Positions 1 to 9,700 are shown, counted from the first letter of the stretch. The stretch: DNA of 64,000 nucleotides from Bacteroidales bacterium UBA5382 (GCA_002409745.1 DHOU01000037.1:161719-225718), one strand, 5' to 3'. The notes: generated by a model from the sequence alone, not told the origin. Made by a program: numbers and translations.

Positions 1-1
1 T

Positions 2-307
2 AATGATATTTATAACCGCCTGATGGCTTTGGGTGAAGCGATCGTACCATACGGCATCACAGCCGAAAACCTGACTGCGGTGAAGGCATTGTCCGACGTG
101 TTTAACCCGGCTATCGGCCGGACGCGCGATCTGATTATAGAACGTTCCACCCATGTGCAGACGATACCCGAAATCAAACAGGATATACGGCGCAGTTTAT
201 ATGTCCTCGACAGCATGGTTACGTATTTTGCCGGCACCGAATTCGAAGCCGAATATAAGAATGCCCGTAAAATGACCGACGCCCCCAAAAAGAAAGACAA
301 TAAATGA
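2..307 (+). CDS. hypothetical protein, C-terminal part
   Basis: The reading frame is open from the left edge, so the gene is cut by the window and the ATG at 23 is probably internal. The visible 100 or so residues are mostly helical and charged and end in a lysine-rich tail. I do not recognise a domain. The C-terminal pattern FEAEYKNARK resembles FYGEYRNARS near the end of the minus-strand hypothetical protein at 44738-45424, so the two are likely paralogues. An Rpn-type transposase remnant lies 75 bases downstream. The function is unknown. Confidence 0.7.
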   Translation, partial: NDIYNRLMALGEAIVPYGITAENLTAVKALSDVFNPAIGRTRDLIIERSTHVQTIPEIKQDIRRSLYVLDSMVTYFAGTEFEAEYKNARKMTDAPKKKDNK

Positions 308-326
308 AAGCCCGAGAATAGTTAAG

Positions 327-361
327 TATCCGTCAAACCGCTTCATGCGGTTTGACGGATA
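327..361. terminator. perfect 15-bp hairpin after the hypothetical gene
   Basis: TATCCGTCAAACCGC (327-341) pairs perfectly with 347-361 around a five-base loop. It sits 20 bases after the stop codon of the first gene. It lacks a T-run, so it may be a terminator of weak type or a small dispersed palindrome; a similar CGTCAAAC/GTTTGACG pair occurs at 59645-59672. Confidence 0.5.
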
Positions 362-382
362 ATAGATATACAAAAGAGCATA

Positions 383-667
383 ATGGAACGCTTTATCAAT
401 CCATTCTCGAACAGGATGCTACAATCGGTGGACTTAGCATCGATGACTCCGGAAGACCGTGACCGCTACGACGAAAGTATTAAAATTTATCGCGATTATG
501 TGAATACGATAACGGATACTTCGCACAGAGAGCGAAAAAAAGGACAAACGGAAGGGCGAAAAAAAGAAAAGTTTGAAATTGCCCGTAACATGAAAGCCGA
601 GAGTATGCCGCTTAAAGTGATTGCTAAAGTCACTGGCCTTTCTCCCGAAGAGATTGAAAGACTATAA
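383..667 (+). pseudogene. Rpn/PD-(D/E)XK transposase remnant (C-terminal end)
   Basis: The 94-residue product has only the tail seen in Rpn-family recombination-promoting nucleases: a segment like MTPEDRDRYDESIKIYRDY (residues 21-39), a Gly/Arg/Lys-rich linker, and a C-terminal helix-turn segment with ARNMKAESMPLKVIAKVTGL, ending EEIERL. Full family members are about 280-310 residues, and the N-terminal PD-(D/E)XK nuclease core is absent here. I infer a truncated mobile-element relic. The AAA protein at 50477-52177 belongs to a different family that also ends in a PD-(D/E)XK domain. Confidence 0.75.
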
Positions 668-692
668 ACAATAATAATCTATTAAAAAACAT

Positions 693-1985
693 ATGATAAC
701 AACAAGAAAAAACAACCGGAGGTGGCTCTTGGCAAGCCTCGCGGTGAGCGTACTGCTCGTCGCGGTCGCGTGCGACCGCTATGAATGGTTGCCTTCCACC
801 GTCGATACGCCCCTGGCGGGCACCGTGTGGAAGCTGGAGGCGGTGGTTTCTTCCGATACGATTAAAACGGTCGGTAGCGAGGTCTCTGAAAAGAGTTACC
901 GATTGTTGTTCGACCCCGCCGGCTATGCTTACGGGCGCAGCGCCAACAACGATTTATTTGGCGAATATGCTTTCGAGGAGCAGAAAAACACTTTCCATTC
1001 CGAATTCCAACCGATGACGTATGCCTTGGAACCGCCGGAAGGGGAGTTGTTCATCCAATGTCTGAACAATGCCTGGCGTTATGAATTGTCGGGCGATGTC
1101 TTGCGGCTTTATTTCTCTGGAAATGAGTGCCTGCACTTCCGCGCCACGGAGGACGACGGTACTATTGAGCGGGTCTTCGCCGATCCGCCTGAAGCCGCGC
1201 CGTTGAAAGGAACCGTCTGGAAACTGGAAGGATTCGGTTCGTCTGAAGGGAAACTCGTTACAGCCAAGCCGTTTACAATAAGGGCGTATCAATTGCTTTT
1301 CGAACCCGGCGGCAAGGCATACGGCATCAGTTCCGGCAATCATTTACTCGGAGAATATGCCTTAAACGATGCGCTACGGACAATCGATATCGATATAGAA
1401 GCGGTAACGGAAGCGATGGAAAGGCAAGACGGATACGTGTACCTCGAACGCTTGAACAATGCCGGCCGTTATGAACAGACCGATAATATCCTGCGCCTTT
1501 ATTATTCCGATACGGAATACCTGCAATACCGCCCTGCGGCCGATCAAAATTACCTGAAAGGAATTTTCCCCGGTCTTTCCCAGTATGTTCCGTTTAAGGA
1601 TAAGGTCTGGAAACTGGAAGGCTTCGGCGCCGGCGGCGGTGCGCTCACGGCCGCGCAACCCGATGATGAAAAGGCTTACCTGTTGTACCTGCAAAAGAGC
1701 CTGAATGCTTTTGGTACGACATCCGTCAACACGTTCGGCACGGAATACACGATGGATGCCACACAGGGTACGTTAGCTTTCGGGGCGTTGGGGATAACGA
1801 AAATGAATGAGCAGCAGGATGGAAAACGATATGTCGATTGCCTTTCCCGTGTGTCGCGGTATCAGTTTGACAACGCCACGCTCCGGCTCTATTATTCCGA
1901 CACGGAATATCTGCAATACCGCCCCGCACCGGATGACAATCCTCTCGGCAAGATCATTGAAAAACTTTTTCATATGAAGTTATAA
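693..1985 (+). CDS. lipoprotein with three META-like tandem repeats
   Basis: The 430-residue protein starts with a positively charged signal peptide and a lipobox ending at Cys27 (VAVAC), so it should be a membrane-anchored lipoprotein. Three repeats of about 130 residues begin with GTVWKLE at 43 and 173 and KVWKLEG at 304. Each repeat continues with an LLF.P.G.AYG segment, a GEY segment, a LNNA..Y segment and a final LRLYYSDTEYLQYR-type strand. The order (WKLE, beta strands, G.Y, LRLY) resembles META/DUF306 domains, but I give that by pattern only. The third repeat is the most diverged. The gene stands alone between a transposase remnant and a glycosyltransferase-like gene. The ligand or role is unknown. 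Confidence 0.8.
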   Translation: MITTRKNNRRWLLASLAVSVLLVAVACDRYEWLPSTVDTPLAGTVWKLEAVVSSDTIKTVGSEVSEKSYRLLFDPAGYAYGRSANNDLFGEYAFEEQKNTFHSEFQPMTYALEPPEGELFIQCLNNAWRYELSGDVLRLYFSGNECLHFRATEDDGTIERVFADPPEAAPLKGTVWKLEGFGSSEGKLVTAKPFTIRAYQLLFEPGGKAYGISSGNHLLGEYALNDALRTIDIDIEAVTEAMERQDGYVYLERLNNAGRYEQTDNILRLYYSDTEYLQYRPAADQNYLKGIFPGLSQYVPFKDKVWKLEGFGAGGGALTAAQPDDEKAYLLYLQKSLNAFGTTSVNTFGTEYTMDATQGTLAFGALGITKMNEQQDGKRYVDCLSRVSRYQFDNATLRLYYSDTEYLQYRPAPDDNPLGKIIEKLFHMKL

Positions 1986-2079
1986 AGAGTTTTACTGTTC
2001 GCGCGGGCCTGTCAATCCTTTCAGTCTGTAACCTATGCGGCATAAAGCCGCAAGACTTTTATCAGCAGGAAAAAATAGT

Positions 2080-3018
2080 ATGACAGTAGATGCTTATCAA
2101 TTACTAAACAAGTCTTTCAGAAAGGAAGTTGTCTATAAGATCGGAATGAGCGCGGGTTTTTTCTCGGAATATAATTCTATGATTCTTTCCATGTTATATT
2201 CTTTGGAACATAAAATCCGGTTTAAGCTTTGTTCGGGGCCTACGAACTTTCATCCGGAGGGGTGGAATGGCTTTTTTCTCCCTTTTTGCGAACAGGTGGA
2301 AGACAGCAGCGGGCATTATAAGACTTGTGATTGGAAATATGCCCTTAAACAGATGGTAAGGGACGGCAGGTTTTCCGCCTATAAAAGTCTTTTACCCTAT
2401 CTCTCCCCGACAGGAAAAGAGCTCAAGACACAGGAAGTCTTCGGACGCAGTAGAGACCCTCACCGGGCGAAGAAGAAGTATTATATACCGGAATTGGGAA
2501 TCAACGGCAACATACAGGAAGCCTGTTCCAAATTAATCGAAACAACCTGGCGATATAATGAAAAAACGCAAAAAAGTATCGACGGGCTAAAGGCTTCCGT
2601 AAACATTTCAGGAAATTATATCGGTTTTCACATTCGCTGGGGCGACAAATCAATAGAACACAAGCCCTACCCGGCGGAAGCCTACTTTGCCAAAGTGGCT
2701 GACACCGAGACTAAGAAGACTTTTGTGGCGTCGGATGACTACCGCGCCGTTGACGCCGTGCGCCGGCTGCGCCCCGGGTGGGAAGTGTACACGCTTGAGC
2801 GAGAGGACGAGCGGGACTTCTCCTATGCCGGTTTCTTGCATCAGCCGGAGGAAGCGAGGCAGGAGCAGTTGCTACGGCTGTTCGCCTCTGTCGATCTGCT
2901 TTCCCAATCGCAGCAGTTTATAGGAACATATAGCTCTAATCTGGGGATGTATGTAGGCATGCGCAATGCCAAAATATGTACCGGGGTTGATTATGATTCG
3001 TGGAGATTAAATTGGTAA
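2080..3018 (+). CDS. putative fucosyltransferase-like glycosyltransferase (GT23/NodZ-like)
   Basis: I chose ATG 2080 because AGGAAAAAAT precedes it closely; an in-frame ATG at 2035 lies in a small hairpin. The 312-residue protein has no signal peptide. HIRWGDK (residues 184-190) followed by a PAEAYF segment matches the HxRRxDK plus helix pattern that binds GDP-fucose in FUT8/NodZ-type enzymes, and GTYSSNLG (282-289) matches the TFSS segment near their C-terminus. A cytoplasmic sugar transfer step in surface polysaccharide or glycoprotein assembly is the likely role. It precedes an ArnT-like gene and an FAD oxidoreductase on the same strand. The exact donor and acceptor are not known, and the family placement is by motif only. 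Confidence 0.65.
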   Translation: MTVDAYQLLNKSFRKEVVYKIGMSAGFFSEYNSMILSMLYSLEHKIRFKLCSGPTNFHPEGWNGFFLPFCEQVEDSSGHYKTCDWKYALKQMVRDGRFSAYKSLLPYLSPTGKELKTQEVFGRSRDPHRAKKKYYIPELGINGNIQEACSKLIETTWRYNEKTQKSIDGLKASVNISGNYIGFHIRWGDKSIEHKPYPAEAYFAKVADTETKKTFVASDDYRAVDAVRRLRPGWEVYTLEREDERDFSYAGFLHQPEEARQEQLLRLFASVDLLSQSQQFIGTYSSNLGMYVGMRNAKICTGVDYDSWRLNW

Positions 3019-3125
3019 CTCAATTTTTATGGGAAGAGAAGAATTCAATAGTTGTTATATTCGTAAATTATTTCTAATCAGTGCCTGTATAAAATAATTA
3101 TTAATCCATTATATCCGAAGTTGAG

Positions 3126-4743
3126 ATGAAACAGATATCCAAAATCTCCCTGAAAGGGGAATCTCTTTTTATGCTGCTGCTGGCCGTTATTTTTGCCATT
3201 GTGTATGGTACGCATATTCGATCCCAAACTCGATCTGAACGGAGACAATGCACGGTACATCCAATTGGCAAAGAATATTTCCGCCGGACTGGGTTATAAT
3301 AATGAATCGATAAACGGGCTGACTCCCGAAGGCCATTTTCCGCCGGGTTATCCCGCCTTTCTCTCCGCATTCATGTCTATCGGAATAAATAATCTGATAT
3401 TTTTTAAAGTGTTGAACGGGATATTGTTATTTCTTAGTCTTGCCTTGTTATTCTATCTTGTACGAAAGATAACGGATAATGCGGTTCTGGCATTCACTGT
3501 TTCGTTGCTTCCCCTATTTTGCCCCCAATTATTGCATTTTTCGACCATTGTCATGTCGGAAATGTTATTTCTATTCCTTTCTGTTATGTGCTTGTTCGCT
3601 TTATTCCGCTACACCGGGTCTTCCCGGAACTTTTGGAAGTCGCCTTGGTTCTACTTCGCGGTTATTGCAGCGGGGATTTCGTATTATGTGCGGGCTACAG
3701 GTTATGCCGTTGTTTTCGGTTTGCTCTTGTTTTTCCTCTTCCGGAAAGAATGGAAACAATTATTGGCTTCGCTATTCGGATGTATATTGATTATTATTCC
3801 TTGGATGATACGCGGTAGGGAACTCGGCGGAAACAGATACCTTCGAGAAGTGTTGGCTGTGAATATCTGGAGGCCGGAAGAAGGCAGTATTTCCACAGTG
3901 GGCGATTTCCTCCGGAAAGTAGGGCATAACTTTGACGAGTCGATTATCAAAGGAACGAAAGAAATTTTATTTCCGTTTATTCCGGTCGATTATAATGTGA
4001 TGTCCGGCTTTCTCGGAGTAGTTGGAGGTCTACTGATATTGGTCGTTATCTTTTATGGAGCTTGGAGGTTGAAACCTCTTCGTTGGGCCGTTATCGGTTA
4101 TATTGTCGGTACCGTCGGTATGGTGAGTATAGGCACGGGCGGAAACGGAAGCCGGTATATCGTGCCGGTTGCCCCCGTATTGTTTGTCTGTTTTTATGTA
4201 GGCATTTATTATATGGTAAAGCAGTTTATCGTAAAAAAGGAAAGCCCGTCTTTTCGTTCTTTTCCGTATGCCTTTTTGCTGATAGCGATGTTGATGTTTC
4301 CGAGTGTAAAGACAATGGGCGAAATGTCGAAGCAGCCATATCCGCCTGCTTATCAGAATTTCTTTGTGATAGCGAAGGAAATGCAAAGACAATTGCCGCC
4401 GCGCATGGTGTGTTGTTCCCGTAAACCGGAATTGTTCAACTATTTTGCCGATAAGATGCATGCGGTGAATTATAAATATACGACCGATTGCGATGAACTG
4501 TTGCGGGATCTGATCGATAAAAAAGTGGATTTTGTTATTTTGGAACAATTGGGCTATTCGTCTACGCAGCGGTATCTGTATCCGGCAATAGAGGCCAATC
4601 CCGAATTGTTCCCGGTGGTGTGGCACTTGCCCAATCCTGATACTTACCTGCTTCGTTTCGACCGGCAAAAAGCAGAAAGAAAGACGGGAAAGCCATTAAA
4701 GGAGGAGTATTACGAACAAAAAGAAAAGGAAGAAAAGAGGTAA
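3126..4743 (+). CDS. ArnT/GT39-like integral membrane glycosyltransferase, probable +1 frameshift near 3213
   Basis: The main frame (ending 4743) encodes about 510 residues with many membrane segments, an early acidic motif [13 protein letters not shown] and PPGYP, typical of GT39/ArnT-type enzymes that use polyprenyl-phosphate sugars on the periplasmic side. This frame lacks a convincing start (only TTG 3193 is available). A second frame starts at ATG 3126 and encodes a natural N-terminus with one membrane helix ([11 protein letters not shown], then [13 protein letters not shown]) up to 3212. Dropping the single base 3213 joins VYGT directly to [13 protein letters not shown] therefore read one gene with a one-base insertion: sequencing error, recent mutation or, less likely, programmed shifting. 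The FAD oxidoreductase starts two bases after its stop, so the two are an operon. Confidence 0.75.
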
Positions 4744-4744
4744 T

Positions 4745-6316
4745 ATGGAAACGAAAACACAAACAATCGTCATCGGCGCCGGGCCGGCGGGATTGACCGC
4801 CGCGTATGAACTCGCACAAAAAACAGCGCATTCGGTTTCCGTCTTCGAGGCTTCGCCCGATATCGGAGGAATAGCCAAAACCGTCCGGCACAACGGTAAC
4901 AGGATAGACATCGGCGGGCATCGCTTCTTTTCGAAAAACGATTCCATCATGCAATGGTGGAATAATGTAATGCCTTTGCAGGGAGCGCCTTCCATCGATG
5001 ATATCCTGCTACACAATAATAAGGAGCTGGTTTCAGGAGGTCCCGATCCGGAAAAGACCGACCGGGTGATGTTGCTTCGCCGGCGGGTATCGCGGATCTA
5101 TTACCTGAAAAAATTCTTCGATTATCCGGTTTCATTGAAGCCGGAAACGCTTCGCAACATGGGCTTTTCCAAAACGATGAAAGCCGGCTTCGGATATCTG
5201 CGTGCCTGCTTGTGTAAACGGAAGGAAAATTCTCTGGAGGATTTTTATATCAACCGTTTCGGGAAACCTCTGTATAAAATGTTTTTCGAAAACTATACCG
5301 AAAAAGTGTGGGGCGTTCATCCCTCCAAACTGGGAGCCGACTGGGGGAGCCAGCGGGTAAAGGGACTTTCGCTCACGGCAATCGTGAAAGATATCGTCAC
5401 CAAACCTTTCAAAAAGAGGTCGGTCGATCAAAAGGAAGTCGAAACATCGTTGATCGAACAGTTTATCTATCCTAAATACGGCCCGGGACATTTATGGGAA
5501 ACGGTCGCCGACGATGTGCGGAAAAAAGGGGTGGAAGTATATACGGCTTGTCCCGTAAAAAAAATAAATGTACAGGGGCGCAAAGTCGTTTCGGTGGTAG
5601 TGGAAGACGAAAACGGCCAGAGGGAAGCGCCTTGCGATTATCTGCTGTCGTCCATGCCCTTGAAGGATTTGATTGCATCGCTCTCGGGAATCGAGATCGA
5701 CGGTGAAGTGAAGGAAATCGCCGCGAATCTTCCTTATCGTGACTTTATAACGGTCGGATTGTTGCTCGATAAGCTGTTGATCAAAAATAAAACGAAACTG
5801 AAAACGTGGAACGGATTGATTCCCGACACGTGGATCTATGTGCAGGAACCGGATGTGAAAGTGGGGCGCCTGCAAGTCTTCAATAATTGGTCGCCTTATA
5901 TGGTGAACGATTTTAAGGATAAGGTTTGGATCGGAATGGAGTATTTTTGTAATGAAGGCGATGACTTGTGGAACATGCAGGATGAGGCTTTCATCGCATT
6001 TGCCGTCGATGAGTTGGCGAAGATCGGGATAATCGATAAGAAGGATGTGCGGGATGCCGTGCGCATTAAAGTGAAGAAAGCCTATCCGTCTTATTTCGGC
6101 AGTTATTATCAGTTAGATAAAGTGACCGGTTTCCTGAACGGAATCGACAACCTGTATTGCATCGGGCGTAACGGGCAGCATCGCTATAATAATATGGATC
6201 ACTCCATGCTGACCGCTATCGAGGCCGTAAAGCACATCACGGGCGAATCGAACGATAAAAGCGCTATCTGGCAGGTGAATACCGAACAGGAATATCACGA
6301 AAGAAAATCAAAATAA
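4745..6316 (+). CDS. FAD/NAD(P)-dependent oxidoreductase (amine oxidase / UDP-galactopyranose mutase-like)
   Basis: The 523-residue protein begins with the FAD-binding Rossmann motif GAGPAG (residues 10-15) and an ADP-ribose-binding acidic end FEASPDIGG, followed by the GGHRFFSKN segment seen in UDP-galactopyranose-mutase-like and protoporphyrinogen-oxidase-like proteins of glycan loci. A C-terminal [14 protein letters not shown] segment fits the second part of the FAD site. It is probably cytoplasmic and acts on a nucleotide sugar or polyprenyl-linked intermediate, but the substrate is not known. The start codon directly follows the glycosyltransferase stop, with GAAAAGAGG as ribosome-binding site. 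Confidence 0.8.
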   Translation: METKTQTIVIGAGPAGLTAAYELAQKTAHSVSVFEASPDIGGIAKTVRHNGNRIDIGGHRFFSKNDSIMQWWNNVMPLQGAPSIDDILLHNNKELVSGGPDPEKTDRVMLLRRRVSRIYYLKKFFDYPVSLKPETLRNMGFSKTMKAGFGYLRACLCKRKENSLEDFYINRFGKPLYKMFFENYTEKVWGVHPSKLGADWGSQRVKGLSLTAIVKDIVTKPFKKRSVDQKEVETSLIEQFIYPKYGPGHLWETVADDVRKKGVEVYTACPVKKINVQGRKVVSVVVEDENGQREAPCDYLLSSMPLKDLIASLSGIEIDGEVKEIAANLPYRDFITVGLLLDKLLIKNKTKLKTWNGLIPDTWIYVQEPDVKVGRLQVFNNWSPYMVNDFKDKVWIGMEYFCNEGDDLWNMQDEAFIAFAVDELAKIGIIDKKDVRDAVRIKVKKAYPSYFGSYYQLDKVTGFLNGIDNLYCIGRNGQHRYNNMDHSMLTAIEAVKHITGESNDKSAIWQVNTEQEYHERKSK

Positions 6317-6384
6317 AACAGTATTTCCGTCTAACCGAACTGTCCGGCTATACAAGGGGTTACAAAGCTGCGAATTTATTTTTC

Positions 6385-6415
6385 TTGCATATATAATACA
6401 AATGCATTACATTTG
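6385..6415 (+). promoter_or_regulatory. Bacteroides-type promoter for the RHH antitoxin
   Basis: TTG (6385-6387), 20 bases, then TACATTTG (6408-6415) fits the TTTG/TAnnTTTG consensus of Bacteroidota primary sigma factor. Transcription would start near 6419, which rules out the TTG at 6413 as a start codon and supports ATG 6437. Confidence 0.7.
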
Positions 6416-6436
6416 CAGGTAAAGAGAGTCGTAAAT

Positions 6437-6682
6437 ATGAAAACAACAGTCGATCGAAAACAAACATCTTTCCGTCTTCGGGCGGATTTGCTAAACCGTC
6501 TGCGAATGGAGGCAAGAAAAGAAAACAGGAGCCTTAACAATTATGTTGAGAATATTCTGATGAATGTAATTTCGCAGAAGCCTAATAAAATCACGTTGGA
6601 AGCGATGCACGAAGCTGAATCGGGGAAGGATTTGGAAACGATTGAGTTGGATGATTTCAAAGAATATGTATCATCTCTATGA
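6437..6682 (+). CDS. ribbon-helix-helix antitoxin-like protein
   Basis: The 81-residue product has an N-terminal ribbon-helix-helix pattern: the strand KQTSFRLRADLLNRL, then a helix and RSLNNYVENILM (about residues 7-40), as in Arc/MetJ-type DNA-binding antitoxins. The acidic C-terminal half would be the toxin-binding part. It overlaps by four bases (ATGA) with the start of a RelE/YafQ-like toxin that is cut short. It should be an autoregulatory DNA-binding protein. With the toxin broken, it is an orphan antitoxin. Confidence 0.75.
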   Translation: MKTTVDRKQTSFRLRADLLNRLRMEARKENRSLNNYVENILMNVISQKPNKITLEAMHEAESGKDLETIELDDFKEYVSSL

Positions 6683-6786
6683 GAGTCTTGAAATTAATCG
6701 GCCAGTTTAAAAAAGACCTGAAGCGCATACAGAATAATCCGCAAATAATTGCGAGTTTGGTCTATCAATGCCGGAATTTGTTGTAA
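6679..6786 (+). pseudogene. truncated RelE/YafQ-like toxin
   Basis: The 35-codon frame starts in the ATGA overlap with the antitoxin. Its first residues, RVLKLIGQFKKDLKRIQ, match the N-terminal helix of YafQ/RelE mRNA interferases, which are normally about 90 residues with catalytic residues in the C-terminal half. Here the frame stops after NLL, and the next gene converges from the other strand at 6801. The catalytic part is missing, so this should be inactive. Confidence 0.7.
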
Positions 6787-6800
6787 AAGTTTTTTTACTA

Positions 6801-7223
6801 TCAAAAGAGAATCAATTTCCGTGCTGTGAAATTCCAGATGAGAACGATGGCGGTGGTAATGATTTTGGATATCAGGTAAAACAATCCCGCTTGCTCCGTA
6901 AACAGCCACATGAGCAGCGACGTCAACAGTAATCCCACAATACCGATGACGGTAAAGATGAACAGTTCCGAAAAGCGGTTGTTCACCTTTCGCCGGTTAA
7001 AGACCCAGGAAATACTCAGCAGATAATTCACCGCCAGTCCGATGATAAAAGCGATGGCGGCGGATAGAAGGTAATACAATCCTGCGAAACGGGTCAGCAC
7101 GTAAAGAACGGAAAAATCGACCACGAAAGCGGTTCCTCCCACAAAACCATAGCGGAACAGTTGGATAAAAACATTATCCGAGGGTTCATGCAAAAGCTTA
7201 TGGAGTAGTTTGCTGTTCCTCAT
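6801..7223 (-). CDS. GtrA family membrane protein
   Basis: The 140-residue protein has four hydrophobic segments and the GtrA pattern: [18 protein letters not shown] near the N-terminus, [13 protein letters not shown] in the middle, and [11 protein letters not shown] at the end. Family members are thought to help move polyprenyl-linked sugars across the membrane. The nearby glycan genes (2.0-6.3 kb) lie on the other strand. It follows the nucleoside permease with a 17-base gap that is part of a 7-bp repeat array. A second GtrA protein is at 26041-26517. Confidence 0.85.
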   Translation of the reverse strand: MRNSKLLHKLLHEPSDNVFIQLFRYGFVGGTAFVVDFSVLYVLTRFAGLYYLLSAAIAFIIGLAVNYLLSISWVFNRRKVNNRFSELFIFTVIGIVGLLLTSLLMWLFTEQAGLFYLISKIITTAIVLIWNFTARKLILF

Positions 7224-7224
7224 T

Positions 7225-7259
7225 GTCCAATCTCCAATCTCTATCCTCCAACCTCCATC
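7225..7259 (-). repeat. five-copy heptamer array between nupG-like and gtrA genes
   Basis: Five 7-bp units read on the plus strand as GTCCAAT, CTCCAAT, CTCTATC, CTCCAAC, CTCCATC. On the minus strand this is a GGAG-rich series that encodes the end of the permease (MEVGG, stop) and ends one base before the gtrA ATG, so its purine runs could serve as ribosome-binding sites. Confidence 0.7.
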
Positions 7260-8524
7260 TTCTTCGGTTTAAAAAGTACGGCAAAGAGGACGCCGACGAT
7301 CAAGGCATATCCGGCGAAGATAAACCATACTGTTTGCCAATCTCCTACGAGAAGCGATTTGATACCCGCCTCTGTGGGTACGTCTTGCCAACTACAGAAC
7401 CGGTTGACGATCATTTGCGCGCTTAATGTGCCGACAGTCGCACCGATACCGTTCGTCATCAACATAAACAATCCTTGCGCGCTGGAGCGGATGGAGTGGG
7501 GCGTTTCGTTATTGACGAACAGCGAGCCGGAGACATTGAAAAAGTCGAATGCGACACCATATACCAGCATGGAGAGTACGATGAGCCATAGTCCGCTTCC
7601 CGGATCGCCCAATCCGAAGAATCCGAAACGCAACGTCCAGGCTAACATCGAAATAAGCATCACCACCTTTATGCCGTACCGCTTAAAGAAAAACGGAATG
7701 AGGAGGATGCAAAAGGTTTCCGATATCTGCGACAGGGAAATAAGAATGTTCGAATGCTGTACGCCGAACGTTTTGGCGAACTCTGGTATGGCTTCGTATG
7801 AGGCTAAAAACGGATTGGCGAAACTGTTGGTGATTTGCAGCGATACGCCCAACAACATGGAGAAAAGAAAGAAGATGGCCATGTTCCGGTTTTTGAAAAG
7901 AGAGAACGCATCCAGGCCGAGTGCTTGTGCGAGCGAACCTTTTCCGTTTTTCTCGCTGACGGGGCAAGGGGGAAGCGTGAAGGCATATACGCCCAATAAG
8001 ATGCCGGCGATGCCACTCACGATAAATTGCATCGAACTGGTTTGGAATCCGAGTAAGTCCACGAGCCACATGGTGCAAATAAATCCGATGGTGCCGAATA
8101 TGCGGATGGGGGGAAATTCTTTTACGGTATCTTTCCCCTCGCTTTCGAGAACGGTGTAGGCTACGGAGTTAGACAATGCCAACGTAGGCATATAAAACGC
8201 CAGGCTGGCGGTATAGAGGGTGAAAAGCATGGCGAATTCCACTCCGGTGCCGGCTTGCATTCCGTACCATCCGGCGGCGAGCATGAAAGCGGCTGCAAGC
8301 AGATGGCAAATGCCTAACAGGCGTTGTGCGGGAATCCAGCGGTCGGCGACAATCCCCATCAATGCGGGCATGAATATTGATACGATGCCTTGTACGGAAT
8401 AGAATAAGCCGATATGTGCTCCCAGTCCTGCCGGGCCCAGATAGCGCGACATCGAGGTAAGGTACGCCCCCCAAACGGCAAATTGGAGGAAATTCATGAT
8501 GATCAACCGGATTTTTAAACTCAT
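7241..8524 (-). CDS. nucleoside:H+ symporter family MFS permease (NupG/XapB-like)
   Basis: The 427-residue protein has about 12 membrane segments and starts [21 protein letters not shown], the typical start of NupG/XapB-type nucleoside permeases. A further family pattern is [14 protein letters not shown] between helices 2 and 3. It should import nucleosides with protons at the inner membrane. It is transcribed toward gtrA; its last residues are encoded in the heptamer array. The 248 bases upstream up to the DUF937 gene form a divergent intergenic region with no convincing ORF. Confidence 0.85.
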   Translation of the reverse strand: MSLKIRLIIMNFLQFAVWGAYLTSMSRYLGPAGLGAHIGLFYSVQGIVSIFMPALMGIVADRWIPAQRLLGICHLLAAAFMLAAGWYGMQAGTGVEFAMLFTLYTASLAFYMPTLALSNSVAYTVLESEGKDTVKEFPPIRIFGTIGFICTMWLVDLLGFQTSSMQFIVSGIAGILLGVYAFTLPPCPVSEKNGKGSLAQALGLDAFSLFKNRNMAIFFLFSMLLGVSLQITNSFANPFLASYEAIPEFAKTFGVQHSNILISLSQISETFCILLIPFFFKRYGIKVVMLISMLAWTLRFGFFGLGDPGSGLWLIVLSMLVYGVAFDFFNVSGSLFVNNETPHSIRSSAQGLFMLMTNGIGATVGTLSAQMIVNRFCSWQDVPTEAGIKSLLVGDWQTVWFIFAGYALIVGVLFAVLFKPKKMEVGG

Positions 8525-8772
8525 AGTGCGTAAAAAAGATTAGTATTGTATGTCATTTTTTGTCATTCATTGTTTTTGACCGGAGCCTCGGTGCGCTTGT
8601 CTCCTTGGTAGCGGCAGGCAAAATTACGGATTTTTTCGATGATGTGCGCGATTTGCTGTGAAAAAGAAAGGTTCGCCGTGAGGTTTTTTTCCACAAAGCG
8701 GTAATAAGTGCTTGCAAAATATCCGTAATTCTCCGGAACATCTTATCTTTGATAAAAAAATAATTTACAATT

Positions 8773-9366
8773 ATGGATTTATCGGATTTACTAAATACGG
8801 CGACACAAAAATCGGTTGTCGATAATCTTTCGTCGCAATTGGGCTTATCTTCTCAACAAACCGGACAAGCCATCGAAGTGGCGCTTCCCGTTTTATTGGG
8901 AGCATTAGGGCGGAATGCGCAAACGCCGCAAGGGGCACAGAGCCTCGATAAGGCTTTGGAAAGCAAGCATGACGGCTCCCTGTTGGGAAACCTATCGGCC
9001 ATGTTGGGCAATAATTCTTCTGATTTGCTCAACGATGGAAACGGTATCTTGGGACATATCTTTGGAAATAAGAAAGATACCGTAGAGCAAGGCGTTGCTC
9101 AAAAGACGGGATTGAATACCGCACAAATAGGAAAGTTGTTGGCTTTATTGGCCCCCATCGTGATGGCCTATCTTGGAAAGCAGAAAAGACAGAAGAACGT
9201 ATCGGCCGGAGGCTTGGGCGACCTTCTCGGTGGCTTGCTCGGCGGATCATCGGCTTCTTCCGCCCCGGGAACCGGCGGTATTATGGATACCCTCGGCGGT
9301 TTTCTCGATAAAGATGGCGACGGCGATTTCATCGACGACCTGGCCGGCATGTTCGGAAAGAAATAG
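8773..9366 (+). CDS. DUF937 domain protein
   Basis: The 197-residue protein has a DUF937 core at residues 1-140, with the repeated pattern LSSQLGLSSQQTGQAIEVALP and later VAQKTGLNTAQIGKLLALLAP. A Gly/Ser-rich linker and a C-terminal DKDGDGDFIDDL loop follow, the latter looking like a single EF-hand-type calcium site. The function is unknown. A TATCTTTG box at 8744-8751 lies about 20 bases before the ATG, so the gene probably has its own promoter. Confidence 0.8.
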   Translation: MDLSDLLNTATQKSVVDNLSSQLGLSSQQTGQAIEVALPVLLGALGRNAQTPQGAQSLDKALESKHDGSLLGNLSAMLGNNSSDLLNDGNGILGHIFGNKKDTVEQGVAQKTGLNTAQIGKLLALLAPIVMAYLGKQKRQKNVSAGGLGDLLGGLLGGSSASSAPGTGGIMDTLGGFLDKDGDGDFIDDLAGMFGKK

Positions 9367-9482
9367 TACCTAAGCAACGAGGGTATTGGTTGAAGCAATG
9401 TTCTCGCTTTTTCTGAATAATCTTCTATTTTGCTTTGGAAAGATAAATAGTGCTATTTTAGGCGTATATAGAAATTTTATTA

Positions 9483-9700
9483 TGTATATTTGTTGTTTTC
9501 GGATAACAAAAAGCATCATTTATGCTCTTGAAGACTTATTGCGTAAAAGTAAAGCGGAAGTGTTTGAAAAAGAACTGTATCCCCTGTCTTTGGAACAATT
9601 GAATGCAGAGGTGGATAAGGCTTTGGATGACGAACGAAATAATAGGCTGATAGGGGCCGAGGATTTGAAAAATAAGATCCGGCAAAGAGAATTATCATAG
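9483..9700 (+). CDS. small hypothetical protein, antitoxin-like, possibly a remnant
   Basis: The frame is open from about 9386, but the first 30 residues look like translated intergenic DNA. From ATG 9483 it gives 72 residues. The last 45 (starting EKELYPLSLEQLNAEVDKAL, then GAEDLKNKIRQREL) resemble the small antitoxins that have a P.S.EE and a second helical acidic segment and pair with RelE-like toxins. No toxin follows; the next 229 bases contain no gene. It may be the surviving end of an antitoxin. Start and function are uncertain. Confidence 0.35.

Noticed and set aside
3193..3195. TTG 3193 as start of the ArnT-like gene
   Set aside because: It would delete the first membrane helix, which is present in another frame from ATG 3126; a frameshift explains the data better.
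8553..8741. 62-residue minus-strand ORF upstream of the DUF937 gene
   Set aside because: Composition is Lys/Arg/Ser-rich without pattern, and it covers the predicted DUF937 promoter region.
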